Of a DNA stretch of 64,000 nt, positions 34,831-51,500 are shown in pieces. Made by a program: the position numbers and the translations under genes. Below the pieces are notes generated by a model. It saw only the letters and a program-made list of their open reading frames with translations, had not been told where the DNA came from and did not search any database. This DNA comes from Rhizophagus clarus (taxonomy: Eukaryota > Glomeromycota > Glomeromycetes > Glomerales > Glomeraceae). How positions within the stretch are numbered: the first letter of the stretch is position 1; the number at the start of each line of letters is the position of its first letter. Where the stretch lies: positions 959,001 to 1,023,000 of the forward strand of contig BLAL01000193.1 of the NCBI GenBank assembly GCA_015698045.1, written 5' to 3'.

Positions 34831-36226
34831 AAGCTTATGAACTCCAGTTACGATTTTTCAAAGAAAACCAACCTAAAATTATCTAAAAAAGAATACATAT
34901 ATTAAAAGAAAAGAAATAACATATCTCAAGATATTTATTTTCGAGTCCAAAAAGGAAGAGTGATTTTGGATTTTTGCTCGGAAGGAAGACATTATATTTA
35001 TTTTCCTCTTTTATAATTTTGTAATAAAAAGTTCTTTTATCATTAAAAAGTTTAATCTTTCATTTTTTTTCTAGGATAGGATGAGCCGACATCGCTTGAC
35101 ATTATAATGTTTATTAAATGTTATATTTGGGTCTTAATATTAAAAAGGAAATGTGTTATTTTTAGACTAATTATTAACCTTTTATTTGTATATTTTATTA
35201 TTATTATTTTTTTTAAAAAAATAATGTAATTTTAGATAATAGTGGACTAATTAATAATTTAATAAATTATAATATCATCCATTTTTAATTTTTAATAAGA
35301 AAGTCATTAATTATTGTGTATGATTAATGGAGTCACCGAGTCTCAGTTAAGGGAAGAACCACCATTAGCTAGGATGTCCTAAAAAAGACTTCTTTACTAT
35401 ATTGTTGATAAGAGGACAGATAATAGTTCTTCATATATCAGAAAAAAAAATATCACTACGAAACTAAGTAATTTCTTATTATATAGTTATGATAAAAAAA
35501 ATTTAGATACATACAGTAATTAATAATATGAATTGAACGAATTGGATACAGTCATTTTTGCCGATCAATCATAACAGAGCTTTACTATTTATAGAAATAA
35601 TTGATGCTACACTTGTACAAGGTTTATACCCTTTTTTGTGGACCTTTATGTCGCAATAAGTAAACAATATCTCTATTCCTATTACTTTTTCCTTCATCAC
35701 CATATCGGTTGAGAATGGAACTTTATTCTCCCCAGAATTTTTTGATATTTATTCATCACCATAATAATTCTTTTCACTGACATCAGTATGAACAACAAAA
35801 ACCGACTCAGAGTTGTCTTCTCCATCAGAGAAATCATTATGAAATTAAAACATTATTCTTTCAAACTTTATTTTTTTGAAAAAAAAAATAAACGAGATTT
35901 TCTTACAATTAATCAATATAAAAAGATTCTTTCCACCCACAACAAAGATATCTTTAAGATTATATACATATTTTTACGTTTCCTAAGTAACGGATTCTGT
36001 ATTTAATTGAGAAAGTGCAGAGAATGTGGCACAGACGCGTTGCCTGTTACAAATCAGTTCTTTGAAGGTTTGTTTTTTTTTATTGATATCAATGTATGGA
36101 TGTCTGACAAGAAGACGGTCCGAAGCATCTTCTGTTTGTTCATACCAGATCCATATAAGCCAATATAACATATTCATTCGAACATCCTTTTGCTTTTTAA
36201 ATCACTATCTTCAAAGGTTAATTCTT
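34831..36226. other. Intergenic region
   Basis: No supported gene. The minus-strand frame at 35983-36177 may belong to the decayed toxin-domain region to its right but shows no motif of its own. Confidence 0.35.
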
Positions 36227-36490
36227 TTAAATCGTTACTCCACAAAGTTCCCAATCAAGATCTTTTTTTAAATTTGTATAATCTATTAAAGTCATACGTT
36301 CAGTGGGAACGATAACAAAATGCCACACATCCTGAATTCCAAAGGGAAATTGGAGTTTCATAATATTTGTATATACTAGAACTAATCCACTGGATAGGTA
36401 AGTGCCTTTTGGAATAACATAGCAGTCAGTTTTTTTACTCAATGGAGTATTATGAAGTGGGGTTCCTAAAGGCACAAAACATGAAATTCC
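36227..36490 (-). pseudogene. Fossil Tse2-like ADP-ribosyltransferase toxin domain
   Basis: The minus strand reads YVIPKGTYLSSGLVLVYTN and later FVIVPTERMTLIDYTN. This is the spacing of the C-terminal half of Tse2-type toxin domains, which occur sporadically in fungi (IPKGT..P.GLVL ... P..PMTL). Only this part is left and the region around it is decayed, so the copy is broken. The family call is tentative. The IPKGT motif alone also occurs in cytochrome P450s, but the text after it fits Tse2 better. Confidence 0.35.
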
Positions 36491-38199
36491 GCACGGGTAA
36501 ATATCATTAAATATATAACATCTTAAAAAATTTCCATTGATGATTTCATAGTAGCTTTTTTAGGCTTCACACTTATGGTACTAAGAAAGTGAATTGTCCA
36601 TTTAGCTTTTACGAAAGCTGTATCTAATTGTGGTGGTTGTGTTCCTATGGGACCCATGATGAAGTTTTGGAGTCCGTTTATATTAAGAATGATAGTGATT
36701 TAAAGCTGCATCTTTCCGAATAAATCGTAAATAAATTCTTAATGGAGTTTTTATGAATAAGTCGTAAACAAGCTCTTGATATACTCTTTATTTGTGATCA
36801 ATACACAATAAGATGATTAATACTGAATTAAATTACTCATTAGCTGTTAGGTTGCGATTGTGTGGCTTGTGACGCATGATCCGGATCTGAGTGATCTGTG
36901 ATTATGATCCGGATCTGAGTGATGATAAAATAAACAAATTGATAAGTTTAAAGATAGAGAACAACAATAATGAGCTTGCTTCAAATATAAGTTATACTAC
37001 ATTAAAAATCGTACCTTTGAGCTTGCAAACTATACCAATATTCCTCCCACCATCGTGGTCAAATGTTACCAATCAAGACTTAATAACCCGATTATCGACA
37101 GAGATGAGGCAAATGTATCCGCAAATTAATTAATTTTTTTTTTTTTTTTAACACAAATTATCCGACTTTTTTATACTGAAATTGAAGATCATATCCTTAA
37201 ATGCATTAGTTCTTTGACAATCATATCTTAAGATGAAAAATTGGGCGAATTTTAATGATTTTATAGTTTAGTTTTAACAATTAACCTAATCATAATTCCA
37301 AATTTGGATGACAAATAAAAAATATGTACTGTACAGTAAATATTTCTCTTTTATAAGACTTTTGTAAACAAAATCGTCAGTTGTTCGTCATAAAATATAA
37401 TATACAGTAGTAACTATATTATGATACATTTTGATCATTATTTTTATCTATCATAAAATAAATAATACGAAATTACAAATTATATCTTGATTTAAAAAAA
37501 AATGATTCCTAAAAAAGAAATTTATTTCTCATTTTATCCTCGGTGGAAGATCGTGAAAAAATGATCGTCCAGTCTAAAAAAGGAATATAATAAACATTTC
37601 ATCTTTTGGTTGTCAATTAAATTCTCACGAAGTTCATTTTTCATAAAAAGGAAAGTTTTGTGACAAGATATAATAAAAAAAAACCAAAACCAAAATGGAA
37701 ACTACTATTAAGTGTTTTTTGTTATTAGATTGACCAAAAAGTCAGACACAGAATTTGGAGGAAATTGTTCTATAATATTGCATTCAAAGCAATGACAACC
37801 TCTTAATGAAAATGATATTGTCATATGATAGGAATATATGCTTTTATTAAAGTAGATGGCATCGAAACAATTACAATTAGTTATTTACAGTAACTAATTC
37901 ATTTTGAACATGTTTTTAGTCTAATTGTAACTAAATTAAATTTTATTACATTTTTCAGTTAGTGCCGACAAGTGCGTGCCTTGTATTTTTTAAAAAATGA
38001 AGGTGAAAAATTCAAGATGAGACCTTCTGAAGGTCATTTTTTATTTTTGTATTTTTATTATATTATAAAAAACAGATGGCTAAAATGGCCTCACAATGGA
38101 ATAATGAAAAGGATTTAACAATATGTATGATAATTCATAATATTCATAAATTTCATAATAATAATCTTCTAACTCTCTTCTAATAAATCAATTTCTTGT
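36491..38199. other. Region with one small unidentified frame
   Basis: An 80-codon frame at 36891-37133 (MICDYDPDLSDDKINKL) is protein-like but unrecognised. A 20-bp direct repeat, TGATCCGGATCTGAGTGAT, lies at 36878 and 36905 next to its start. The rest is AT-rich. Confidence 0.3.
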
Positions 38200-39480
38200 T
38201 TCATTTGTAAAAAAAACAAAGGTCATTGATGCAGTCAAAGTTGAGGTTGAGTCAAAAAAACAAGTTATAAAGTTCGGAAAAATATGATCAAGAGCCGAGA
38301 TTACTTTAGTAATTGGATTAGAAGAAACTATTGAAGATGAATCGAATTTCCAATGAAAGATGTCTGAATGATCAAAATCTATTCGCAGTACAATGAGTAC
38401 ATTGGAATGAATGGCTTGGAATGATTCTTGAGGTCAGTAAAAGAGTTAACCATTTATAAAATCATTATAAAATCAACTGCTAAATAATCAATTACATGCT
38501 GAGCTTTTTTTCATTTTTTTTTTCATTGTTTTTTCACAGTCTTTGATAGAAGAAGTCTAAATTATAATTTTAATATATCAATACAAACCTGCAAATCAAT
38601 TTGAAGAACTTATGTTTAAATACATTGGAAATTCCTCATGGATTTGTAAGTTATTTTATCTATTTAACGTGTAATATCTACTCTAAACCATGTATAATAA
38701 AATATTATTTGATTGTTAGCGTAAGCAAAGTAATTGATATTTCCAATCATATATAACTATTGACCAAATTGAACAAGATTAGATCATTAAATAAATTTCA
38801 CCATTATTCATTTATATGCAAGTCACATTCATGAATAAGTTTCAGTTCCAATGGTAAATCCTCTTCTTTTTCTAATTTATAAACTCAGTTAATCATCTAC
38901 ATATAATCACAAATTATTAGCATTATTTAATGGAATTATTCATGTTATTCAAACACTTGAAGCAATAATTGTGACAGAAAGAAGTGTTATATTACACTGT
39001 TACATAGAAGTTCAAACTATTTTAATGCTTATAAGTACTTTTTCAGAGGAAGGATTAGACATGATATTGAACCGACACATGAATGACTTGTATCCAAATA
39101 CAACAAATAAAAGTTGAATGAAAGCAGACATAATTGGAGTCCATCTTTCAGACAGCCGACAGTTTGTCTTTTTTGTAGATTTTTTGGAAGCGGCACACAG
39201 TTGAAGACACATATAAGACTATTCAAAAATGATTTAACTCTCTTAGTTCAGTGCTACTTAATTATCTTAATCATGATGTAAGATTTACAGCAAAAAAACG
39301 TTCACTGGCGATTCAAGGAATAAAGTGAGTATTTTTTTTATAATAGATTTTAATTTAATCACTGTATCATAGAAGACTGGTTGACTCTTAGAACAATATT
39401 TCTAAATAGCAAAGATTATTATGAAGACTTGAAGTATTCGAATTGGTGAAATTCATAATTCTATCAATTATTTTAGAATA
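38200..39480 (+). pseudogene. Decayed multi-exon gene, family unknown
   Basis: Protein-like stretches follow on the plus strand: KPANQFEELMFKYIGNSSW (about 38587), an 82-codon open run with EGLDMILNRHMNDLYPNTT (about 38935-39113), ADIIGVHLSDSRQFVFFVDF (about 39126), and LLNYLNHDVRFTAKKRS (about 39255), with splice-like signals between (CAG at 38540, GTAAG at 38648). Isolated stops break the frame. The pattern is that of a former host gene. I do not recognise the family. Confidence 0.35.
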
Positions 39481-40231
39481 TCCAAATAATATAAAAAGAA
39501 TTTATTCGGCAACCAGTGACCTCATTTGGGGTTTCAATCCAAAATTATAGCCAAAGCTGCTCATTAATTAAGAAATAAGTTTAATATGTTAAATATATGT
39601 AATAAATAATATGTAAAGTTCAGAAAAAAATGTTGTAAATTGCAAATATATATATTATACGAAAATTTTATATTACTATCAAACTCTTTTATAACTCAAA
39701 CTTAATGTAATTAATTTATTCTGGATTATATGAAAGTACTAAATATCATCAGAACTACAAAATTGATCCATTCATAATCTTTACAGTTATTTATAAATTT
39801 AATAAATTTAAAATATATTTATACTGAAAATCTATAAAGGAAGATATTGCATTTTGGATTAGTTCTTTTTATAACAATTTATTGAGGAAACTATGTTTAT
39901 TTTGGAGTTTTTAGACCGAAGACACACCGTAGCATAACACAAATGGGATTTTTCATGATAAACTTTGGATGTGTGATAGACCATAAAGTTATCCAACAAC
40001 TGTAATCATAGAGAATATCTAAATATGAAAGAATCATAATAAATATAAGAAATTTGATTTATTTAAATTTCGAACTAAGAATAACATGATATTCTGATCC
40101 TTGTGTTTAAATAAATCTAATAAGATCATGAATAATTGACATTGTAATTTACAGTATAGTAAAATAATTTAAAATCCAACTAAAAGTAATTAATAATTAG
40201 TATTTAAAATTAATTTTATGTAGTAATATAT
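39481..40231. other. Intergenic region
   Basis: AT-rich, no gene seen. It lies between the 3' ends of the decayed gene and the kinase pseudogene. Confidence 0.4.
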
Positions 40232-40498
40232 TTAATTAACATCAGGAATTTCTAATTCTTCCTGTTCTTCTAAATGAAGATTTGGATTATTATAAATTTC
40301 ATCATTGTCTGGAAAAGTCCAAATATGATTAAAAATTAAAACAATTTTATTATGTTTCTAATAAATTTACTAACATTTACGCACCGTCGACACTTTGCTT
40401 CTTTACTCGTTGTTTTGTGATTTTTCTTTCGTAATTGTTTTGATTATCTAATAATAAAATTAAATTATTTAATTCAAATTTTTATCTTGATAAAAAAC

Positions 40499-40561
40499 CG
40501 CCACCATTAAAAAAGCTTGGGCACGAGATATACGTGCCCGAGCTTTTTCTACAGTGTGGCG
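40499..40561. repeat. 63-bp foldback element inside a kinase intron
   Basis: Outer arms CGCCAC and GTGGCG, and inner arms AAAAAGCTTGGGCACG (40510-40525) and CGTGCCCGAGCTTTTT (40533-40548) with a single T:G position, around a 7-base loop. Its GC content is far above the surrounding intron. It looks like a miniature foldback transposon; as RNA it would form a strong hairpin. Confidence 0.7.
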
Positions 40562-40982
40562 CTGGGAATTACTTACTATCACTTGATATTATGTGTAGTT
40601 TATGAAATACTTTAGATACTATATGTTTCAATGCAATATTAATATGTTATATGGTTTTTTTTTTAAGTAAAATTTAGATGATTAGTATTTACCTTTAAAA
40701 TCACTATTTGTTTTTGATGTATTGTCATTATTTTTATCATTTGATTTAATGAAATCATCAACTGAAAAAGGAGAACTTTTTCAGCAAAGTTATACAAAGA
40801 TTTCACAATAATAAATAAATAAAAATTCTCACTTTTTTCAGGAATATTAAAGCTATATTTGCTGTGAAAAGCTTTTTTAAAATAAAAATAAAGAATATTG
40901 TATTAATTATATGTCAATCAATACGGATTTATCAGATGCAGATCAAGAATTCCACAATACTATATATATAATATATATATAC

Positions 40983-40994
40983 CTTCTTGCTCTT
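40983..40994 (-). other. 12-nt micro-exon in the kinase tail
   Basis: The exon AAGAGCAAGAAG lies between TATAG and GTATAT. It joins NTTE (exon ending about 41072) to AFHSKYSFNIPEK (exon starting about 40871) in one frame as NTTEEEQEAFHSKYS, matching the tail I recall for this kinase family. The next exons also splice in frame (IDDFIKSNDKN.., DNQNNYERKITKQ.., NDEIYNNPNLH..). Confidence 0.6.
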
Positions 40995-42578
40995 CTATAA
41001 TTTTTAAAATAATAATAATTAATGAATTAGTTTAAAATTAAATAATTTTACAGATAGTTTAAATAATACCTTCAGTTGTATTTTTTGGTTCAGGTAAATT
41101 TTCAAATTGATAAATTGATTCTATTTGTGCTATTTACGTAATAACTCATTACTTGTAGACTATTTATCTTTTTTAATTTATTCGATTTTTTAAATATTTT
41201 TAATTTTCCAATAATATTTTTATTCCTGTTTGGTACTATATTTTGGTAATATATTCTGTAAATTTTGTTCACTATATTTTCAATAGTATTAATATCGGGC
41301 CTTTTTGCTGGATCAGCATCCCAACATCGTTCCATCAATTCTTTATATTTTAAAGAAGTTCTTGATATGATCTTTGGTCTCATACCATTAACAATATCCA
41401 TTGCAAGATCAAAATTATGTTTACAATTAATAAAAGGTGGTTGTCCAGTTGAGATTTCCCACATTATCATTGCAATACTATATATATCAGATGAAAAAGT
41501 ATATCCTTTTCCAACAATAACTTCTAGTGCAATATAAGGAAGAATACCATATATACTTTTTAATGGTTTATCAGCAGGTCCACAAAGTTCAAGATCACTA
41601 ATAAGCCAAAAATTATTATGTTTGGAATATAGTATATATCAATGTAAATCTCTATGAATTGCATTTTCACATTGAATACTATAAAGTGCAATAATTATAT
41701 CAGCTGTAATCTTAATTCTTTCTCTCCATGTAAGTTTATTATGGTTTTGTTGTAAATATTCTCTTAAATTTGTATCCAATTTTCTCATTACAAGCATATA
41801 TTTTCCATCTGATGGGTCTTGAGTTAATCCATAACATTGTACAATTACTGTCCATTTGTTAGATATAGTTAGGTGAGATTTGACCAACAAAATATTTATT
41901 ATGACTTAACATTACTATGATTCCAAATTTTTATTAATTATTGATCACATACCTCATCAAACCAGCTTCTATTAGCATTTTCACCTAATTTTATTAGATA
42001 TTGTTAGTCGTTGTTGCTCGGTATTCCACCGTTCATATCTTCCGCCAATCCAGTCTGTTGTATAAATTTTAGAGAAACCACCTTTAGTTAAATATTCAAT
42101 GTTCTGTAAACTATTATATGGAATCCATTCGATGATCTTGCTAGGAGCACGTGATTTCATTTGACACTTCCGAATTAAATCGTCAATATCATTCATTTCC
42201 AGATGTCCAATTTAAAAAATTTGCTTTTAAATAATTTCGGATACAATTTTCACAATATGATATTGCTAAACATTTTTCTTTACAGTATTCACAAATTCTT
42301 GTTTTTCCTTCATTATGACGAATTTTATCACCGTCATAATTCTTATTTAATTTTTTTATTGCTTCTGATTTTTCATTTTTTGTAAGTGATTTATCCTTAA
42401 GAATAGTTTTTTTTCTAAATTCATATCGTTCGTCTATATCATCGTGAATGCTATAATCTGTTAATATGTATACTTCTTGAATTGCAGCATAAACTAATTC
42501 TTTTCGTATAGTTGATATGATAATTTGGATAAAATTTTTTATTTTCTTAACGTTAAATTTATTTTTTTTTTTTTTCAC

Positions 42579-43715
42579 GATTTAACTTCAAAAATTGTTT
42601 CACAATCCGCAATGTGCATAATGTGCATATTTTCAAATTTGGTCAATTTGAATGAGGTACCATTGCATCATAACATTTTAATATCAGATGAAATACAAAT
42701 ATACTATGAAACTTTTAAAAATTTGTTATTGGCAAATTTATATAAGAACAAAAGTAGTAACTAAAAAAAAAAATTATTTATATTATTTTAATAATTGAGC
42801 GGAATATTAATAAAAAAAAATTCTTTAGGAACGTAGGAAATGTGGAATTAAAGTCAATGTACTTGATCACGTCATGTATAATATTAATAAATATTGCTTA
42901 GTTTGCACCCAAATAACACAGTCAAAAATACTTTTTTATAAAAAGTATAAACGGATCGTCAATTGTATTCCAAAGTTGATGAAATGTTACTCAACGTCGT
43001 GCAACAAGTAAATATACACGCCAATTAATGTATCCGGTACGCCATAAGTCTGTAATACAATAAAATTAACGAAGATCTTACGTTGTTAAAGTTTGAACAC
43101 TCTGCAAAAGTATTACAAATTCCTATCGATTGTCTTTTTTTTCTTTTTAATCGCTTGATTTTCAAATCATAAGAATGAATTTCAATTTCAACTTTGGAGC
43201 CTTCAATGTTTTATTATATATCATCTCTATTAGTTATTAGCTATATTAGGCACTTTTTTAAAAATCGGAATTCTATCTCATCAAAATTTAGATGATAAAA
43301 GTTATTGTGCTATAAACGGCATTAAAAAGAATAATATTTATTTTCAATAACTTTATATCATATTATCGATTTTAAGATTATTAAAAGCCGTCGTATTCAA
43401 TGTATTGCACATTGCTATATATTTTATCTTTATAATTACTATTAAGTAGGAAAGGTTAATATGAAAACTGTTATTTTAACAAATAAATTTATTTACTATA
43501 ACTAAAAAAATTTCATAACCAAAAAGCCAATTTACAATATAGTCTGAGATATAAGTAACAGAAGTTAAATGATAGCTAGGATAGTACTTTATCGTGCATT
43601 TTTCAAAAAATTTATAAATCAATTTTTAATCAATATTCCTTTAAACTATTTATGATAAAAATAATTATGATAAAGTTATGATTTAATATAATATAAGAAA
43701 TATTAAATGATCTTT
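42579..43715. other. Intergenic region
   Basis: AT-rich, no supported gene. Probably the 3' flank of the fusion gene and the upstream region of the kinase gene. Confidence 0.4.
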
Positions 43716-46675
<2,960 letters not shown>

Positions 46676-48207
46676 TTTAATCGTTAAAAAGAATCTGATA
46701 AAATATGAAAAGATTGACTTTTTAAAGTTTTTGATTGTAAATGACTTTATTAAAATACACATTACTGTGAGAATTTTTTTTTCCTCAATGAATCCTAAAA
46801 TAGAATTCTTTTGGATGGTTGTTTATAAAGTACCCACTTTTGACTGGATGATCTACTATCACATGTAAATCATTTAGTTTTATTGCGTCATTCGTTACGC
46901 ATTCGTGAACTACTAGTAATTTTATAAATATCTTTTCCTTGAAATAGGAGTACCGATGAACTTTTCAATTTTCTAAAGTTATGTATTAGTAAAAAAGAAA
47001 ACACATTAAAAAATATTGCAATCGGGGTGATATTTATAATATTCTTTTGATCTTATTATGTATAAAATTAATAGACTTAAATGTTACTCACCTATATAGT
47101 TATTAAAGGGGAAAATTACGAGTGGAGGCCATCCTCATTCATATACCTGTGGTAATTGATGCTGTTCCAGATTTCAATCCAACCGAAATTCTTCATGTTA
47201 AAAATATTATGCGAATTTATCTAGAGGTCAGAATGATTAAAAAAAACTACTTGTTTTTTAAAAGCCTTACTGTAATAATTGATTAATATTACAAATTTGA
47301 CATTTACTAGATAATTATTCATTTATTTTCATTTAAACGTTTTATAATTCTTCATTATCGTGTCCTATAAATTTATACTACAGAGTACGTGTCATTTAGC
47401 TATCGCGTCACAAATGACTCTATTTATTTAAAACAAGCCTTTAAATAAAAATAAATTTATTAATTCTCATAAGTAATTTAAAGTAATTAAATGTATATTA
47501 TAAAATAAAATGAATGAATTAGCGTAACTCCAAACTTGTAAATATATTATTCTTTAGAAATAATTCATAAATTCGTATTGGTTGAAAGGTTTGACAGATT
47601 AAAACAAACAGACTATTCTGTTGCTAAAATGGTGATTTGTTTTTAAAGAAAAAAATTATTTCATTATACGCATTGCTTAAATTTATATATTTATTCTTAC
47701 CAATATACTAAAAAATACGAAATCAGAAAAATTTGAATTGGAAACATGCTTACATAAAAAAAATCGAATAATATTAAATAATTTTAATTAAAAATTATAA
47801 TTTATATATAAAATTTTTAATTTTTTTTTTTTTTTTTGCAACTAATACAATATTTGTAATATAAACAATTATTATGTAAACTGAAAAATAATAGTATTAT
47901 TATGTCGGAAATAAAGTTACAAAATCCAAAAATAAAAATTGTTAAATGAAACGGAAGAAAGGTATCAAGTTTTATGTCTAAGATCATCAAGTAATTTATT
48001 TGAAATGCCTTAAATATTTATTTTTTTATATTTTAATATACTTATATAGCAAATTTAAATCTTATAATATATAACTTCTTTGGGAGGTCTTTTAAAACAT
48101 TTTAATTCTCCATATTTTAATATGCTTAAAATTAAATCTTATCATATATATAGTTAGATATTACTTCTTCAACAGGTCTCCATAACAGTCACTGCGCATG
48201 TACAGTA
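46676..48207. other. Intergenic region between the fusion gene and the LINE
   Basis: AT-rich. One exon-like plus-strand stretch at about 47140-47227 (VVIDAVPDFNPTEILHV, followed by GT) stands alone and cannot be assigned. The fusion gene's promoter should lie just right of 46675, but no box stands out. Confidence 0.35.
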
Positions 48208-48542
48208 CACCCTAATTTTTTTTTATTATATTTTTATTTTTTATTTTTATTGAACAGATATTAGAAGCGAACACATAAATTATAAACACATCAAAATTGA
48301 TACATGAAAATAAAAAATGAAACTAACTAATAGAAACGAACTAAATCTACTTCGACGGTGGAGTAATTATATAACGAACTATCTAAAACTAACCAACTAC
48401 TTCTAGAAACATTCAATAATTAACCCACTACCTCTTTTACAGCCAGTTAAAAACCAGGTAAACCGAAGCCCGCTCTGCAGAAAAGAAAGTAATAAAACCA
48501 TATATAAAATTCTATATAAAGTATACTAACTAACTACTAGCG

Positions 48543-51500
48543 CTACGAAGTAAGATTACTGTAAAATTCAATAATATTTTTACCAAAATATATATTATTA
48601 CGAATACTATCTAGAGCATCAAATTTATATTCTAATTCTCTATCACTATTCAAAATATTATTAAACGGTCGAAAATTTTTTAAAGTTAATTTTTTCTTTT
48701 TTGTAATACCCAACGAACGTTCAAATTCTTTTATAAAAGAACAACGACGTATCCAAATTTCTTTAAATGTTTGTTCATAAATGTACTGCCTGATCTCAAT
48801 AATGACTAACAGTAATTGTTTACGAGGAATCCACAAGTTGAGAAGTTGAGTCAACTCCAATGGTATAAAGCCTTTGATGAGATCCACAAAAGTAAAATTG
48901 TCAGGGTCTGTACTAATTGTCCATATATTAAGCGTCAATAAGACAGAATAATCTGTAATATCTGGATTATATTCAAATAACAATGATAATAAAAGATCAA
49001 TTGTATTATTTTTAATCTTTAAAAGAAGAGAGCGATGTTCATCACATGTCCACACGTGATCAAACGTTTCATCTTCCAATCCACAACTAGGACATTTCCA
49101 TCCATCGTATAATTCTAGGAATGATTTCTTCATTTGTTCAATTGTAGGAATCTCTTCTATAAGGAGATGAACTTTATGAGCTTTAATTTTAGAAGAAGAC
49201 ATTGAAGTTTCATTATTAGCAATATCGCACTTGAGGCATTCAAAGGTAGAAGTCCAATCAACTTCTAATTTTCGATATTTAGTATTCCTATGTAGGTTGA
49301 TAAATTTTTCCAGTCCTTTAATATGACTAACCATCTTGATGAATTTTCGTAAGTGAGTTTCAATGATGATATTATTCCATAACGGAAGTACTTTAATGTC
49401 AGGAGCAGTATCTATAAAGTTAATAAATCTATCTTGGTCAATGTGAGCGGATTTTGCTAATCTATCCACGTAATTATTGCCATCGCAATCAGTGTGTGCA
49501 GCTACTTTAAACATTTCTACATGTAAGTTCTGTTGACGAATAATTCTAATCAAAATTGACCATAGATAGCTATTGTTAAGTTTAAAATAATCTCGTGATG
49601 TAGGAGAGAAATTATTATGTTTAAATCCCTCAAACATAGTAATCACATTTAAAGAGTCAATGTTGATTCTCACTTTACTTCTATAAGGGACTACCATAAG
49701 AGCTAAAATGACTGCTAAGAGTTCGCCTCGATATGCTGAAGGCCATTTATCAATTGTAGTATAAAATTCTACTTGAGGAATACCAAAGGATCTGTCAAGG
49801 TGAGCAAACGCGCAGCTAATATTGCATTGTTCAGTGCCTAATTCAATAAGAGAGCCATCAGTGAAAAATTCAAAAATACAGCAATTTGGATTATCAAATA
49901 TAGCGAATTTTCGTTGAATTATAAGTAATTCATTCCTAGAAAGTCCTGGTTCTAATAATTCTAAAATAATATTGTTTTGTCTGATCACGTGATTTCTCAT
50001 TAATGTACTTTGAGAAAGAGCGTATTTTTTCTTAGCTTGATCAAAAAGATTAAAAAGATTAAAATTAATCATTTTTCTACGTTTAACATCTTCTTTAGTA
50101 AATTTAGCAGCCGATAAAAGCGGTACTATATGCTTTGATTTGGCAGTAAAAGCACAAACACCCATGCTTGAACGATTTGCAGTATTAGCAGCACAAAGTG
50201 TATCATCACAGATGGTAACATAGGTAGATGTTGAGGTTGATTGAGACATATCAGCATGATAATGTCGAAGAAGAATAGTATCTTCATCAAGAAGGCGTTG
50301 AACTTTTCCAAATAAAATCGAATTATGTTGAGGGCTATATACAACAGATAATGATTTATCTTGTTTTTCTATATCATAGGATTTAGTATCTTCAATATTA
50401 TCAAAGAATGTAGTAAATTTGTTGTAAATCTGCGGTTTAATGTTAAGCCCATCCACTGTAATGAGTTTTTGGATATCCATATACCATTTTTCTTCTTTGT
50501 TACCACGACCAGGAATGGATTGAAAGTAATGTTTATTACATATATCAGTCCAATTAAGTAAGCGACGCTTGTCTCCTGAAATAATTTGTTCTACAAACAT
50601 AATTTGGCGTGAGCGTAAAATTGTGCTATATTTGGACAAAAAGTTAAAAGTAGCTACAGATGTAAAATCATTTTTTCCTCCTGCTATGGTAGGAAATCTG
50701 CCTTTGTCTATGACAAGAAGTGTAAAATCATTCTGTCTCATTAAATTGATCATATTAAGTAAATAATTATTCTTCATACGTCTAGGGATTTTATCAAAAG
50801 GAATACCCTCTATCAGCGGTCGAGAACACCAGAGTAGTTGTTGTAGCAGTTTCAAGCGAATTTCAGTGATTCTTCCTAAGATTCCAGTGTCATTTAATTG
50901 AATGCAAAAATTAGTAATTTTTGCTTGAAGTTGATTCTCATAAGGATTACGATAACCATATATATAGGAATTATCTAGTATCGCATTAGGGGCAGTACGA
51001 GCAAATTTGAGCTTGTTTTTAAACATTCGACGAAAGGGAACAAATAAACGATGAATTAAATCTGGCGATAGGACGAAAACCTGTGACCAGTATTCAACAC
51101 GAGGTATAATAATCCTATTAAAAATATATAGGATATGTTTATCAGTAATTTTCTTTTTCCACATAAGGTTCGTTAGGTGGTCAATTTCTGCTTTAACTTT
51201 AGAAATTAAATATTGTTCATCATTCTCAATATTAAAATAAACTCCCAGAATACGAGTAGGTTCATGAGGGTGTTTGGCCTTAATACTAATAGATTCCCTT
51301 CCAAATTGAATATCGATCTTGTTATTATAAATGTGAGAATAGCGACGCTTATACATCTTAGTTCTCATCATAAGTTCAGATTTCTCCTTATTTATCTGGA
51401 TATCATTTAGTCTATAAAAGGAGTCAGTGATAGAGAGCATAGATTCCAGCTTATCTTTCTTATCAGTAATCCACTGCGTGTCATCCATAAATGCCAAGGC

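Larger units (their letters stand above)
40232..42530 (-). pseudogene. TKL-type protein kinase gene with zinc-ribbon N-terminus, broken
   Basis: Order on the minus strand: IRKELVYAA and a zinc ribbon (CEYCKEKC..CENC) to about 42190, then IEWIPYNSLQNIEYLTKGGFSKIY (glycine-rich loop), the hinge YMLVMRKLDTNLREYL, catalytic loop HRDLH at 41640, PADKPLKSIYG and PYIALEV (activation segment), and SDIYSIAMIMWEISTGQPPF to 41400. Then comes a tail of mini-exons down to the stop at 40232, ending EEQEELEIPDVN. Breaks: a one-base shift near 42189, loss of the VAIK-like strand with the ATP-binding Lys, a TGA at 41639-41641 right after HRDLH, the DFG-like motif reading DLE, and a frame change near 41105. 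No ATG is seen at the expected start (about 42528). Intact relatives would phosphorylate proteins on Ser/Thr; this copy cannot. Confidence 0.7.

Noticed and set aside
36227-36475. Cytochrome P450 remnant suggested by IPKGT
   Set aside because: No PERF or haem-binding loop in register; the following text fits a Tse2-like domain better.
39012-39226. Two overlapping minus-strand frames of about 65 codons
   Set aside because: The plus strand over the same stretch is more protein-like; the minus frames appear to be shadows.
47140-47227. Exon-like plus-strand stretch VVIDAVPDFNPTEILHV
   Set aside because: Isolated, with no flanking exons or start; too short to annotate as a gene.
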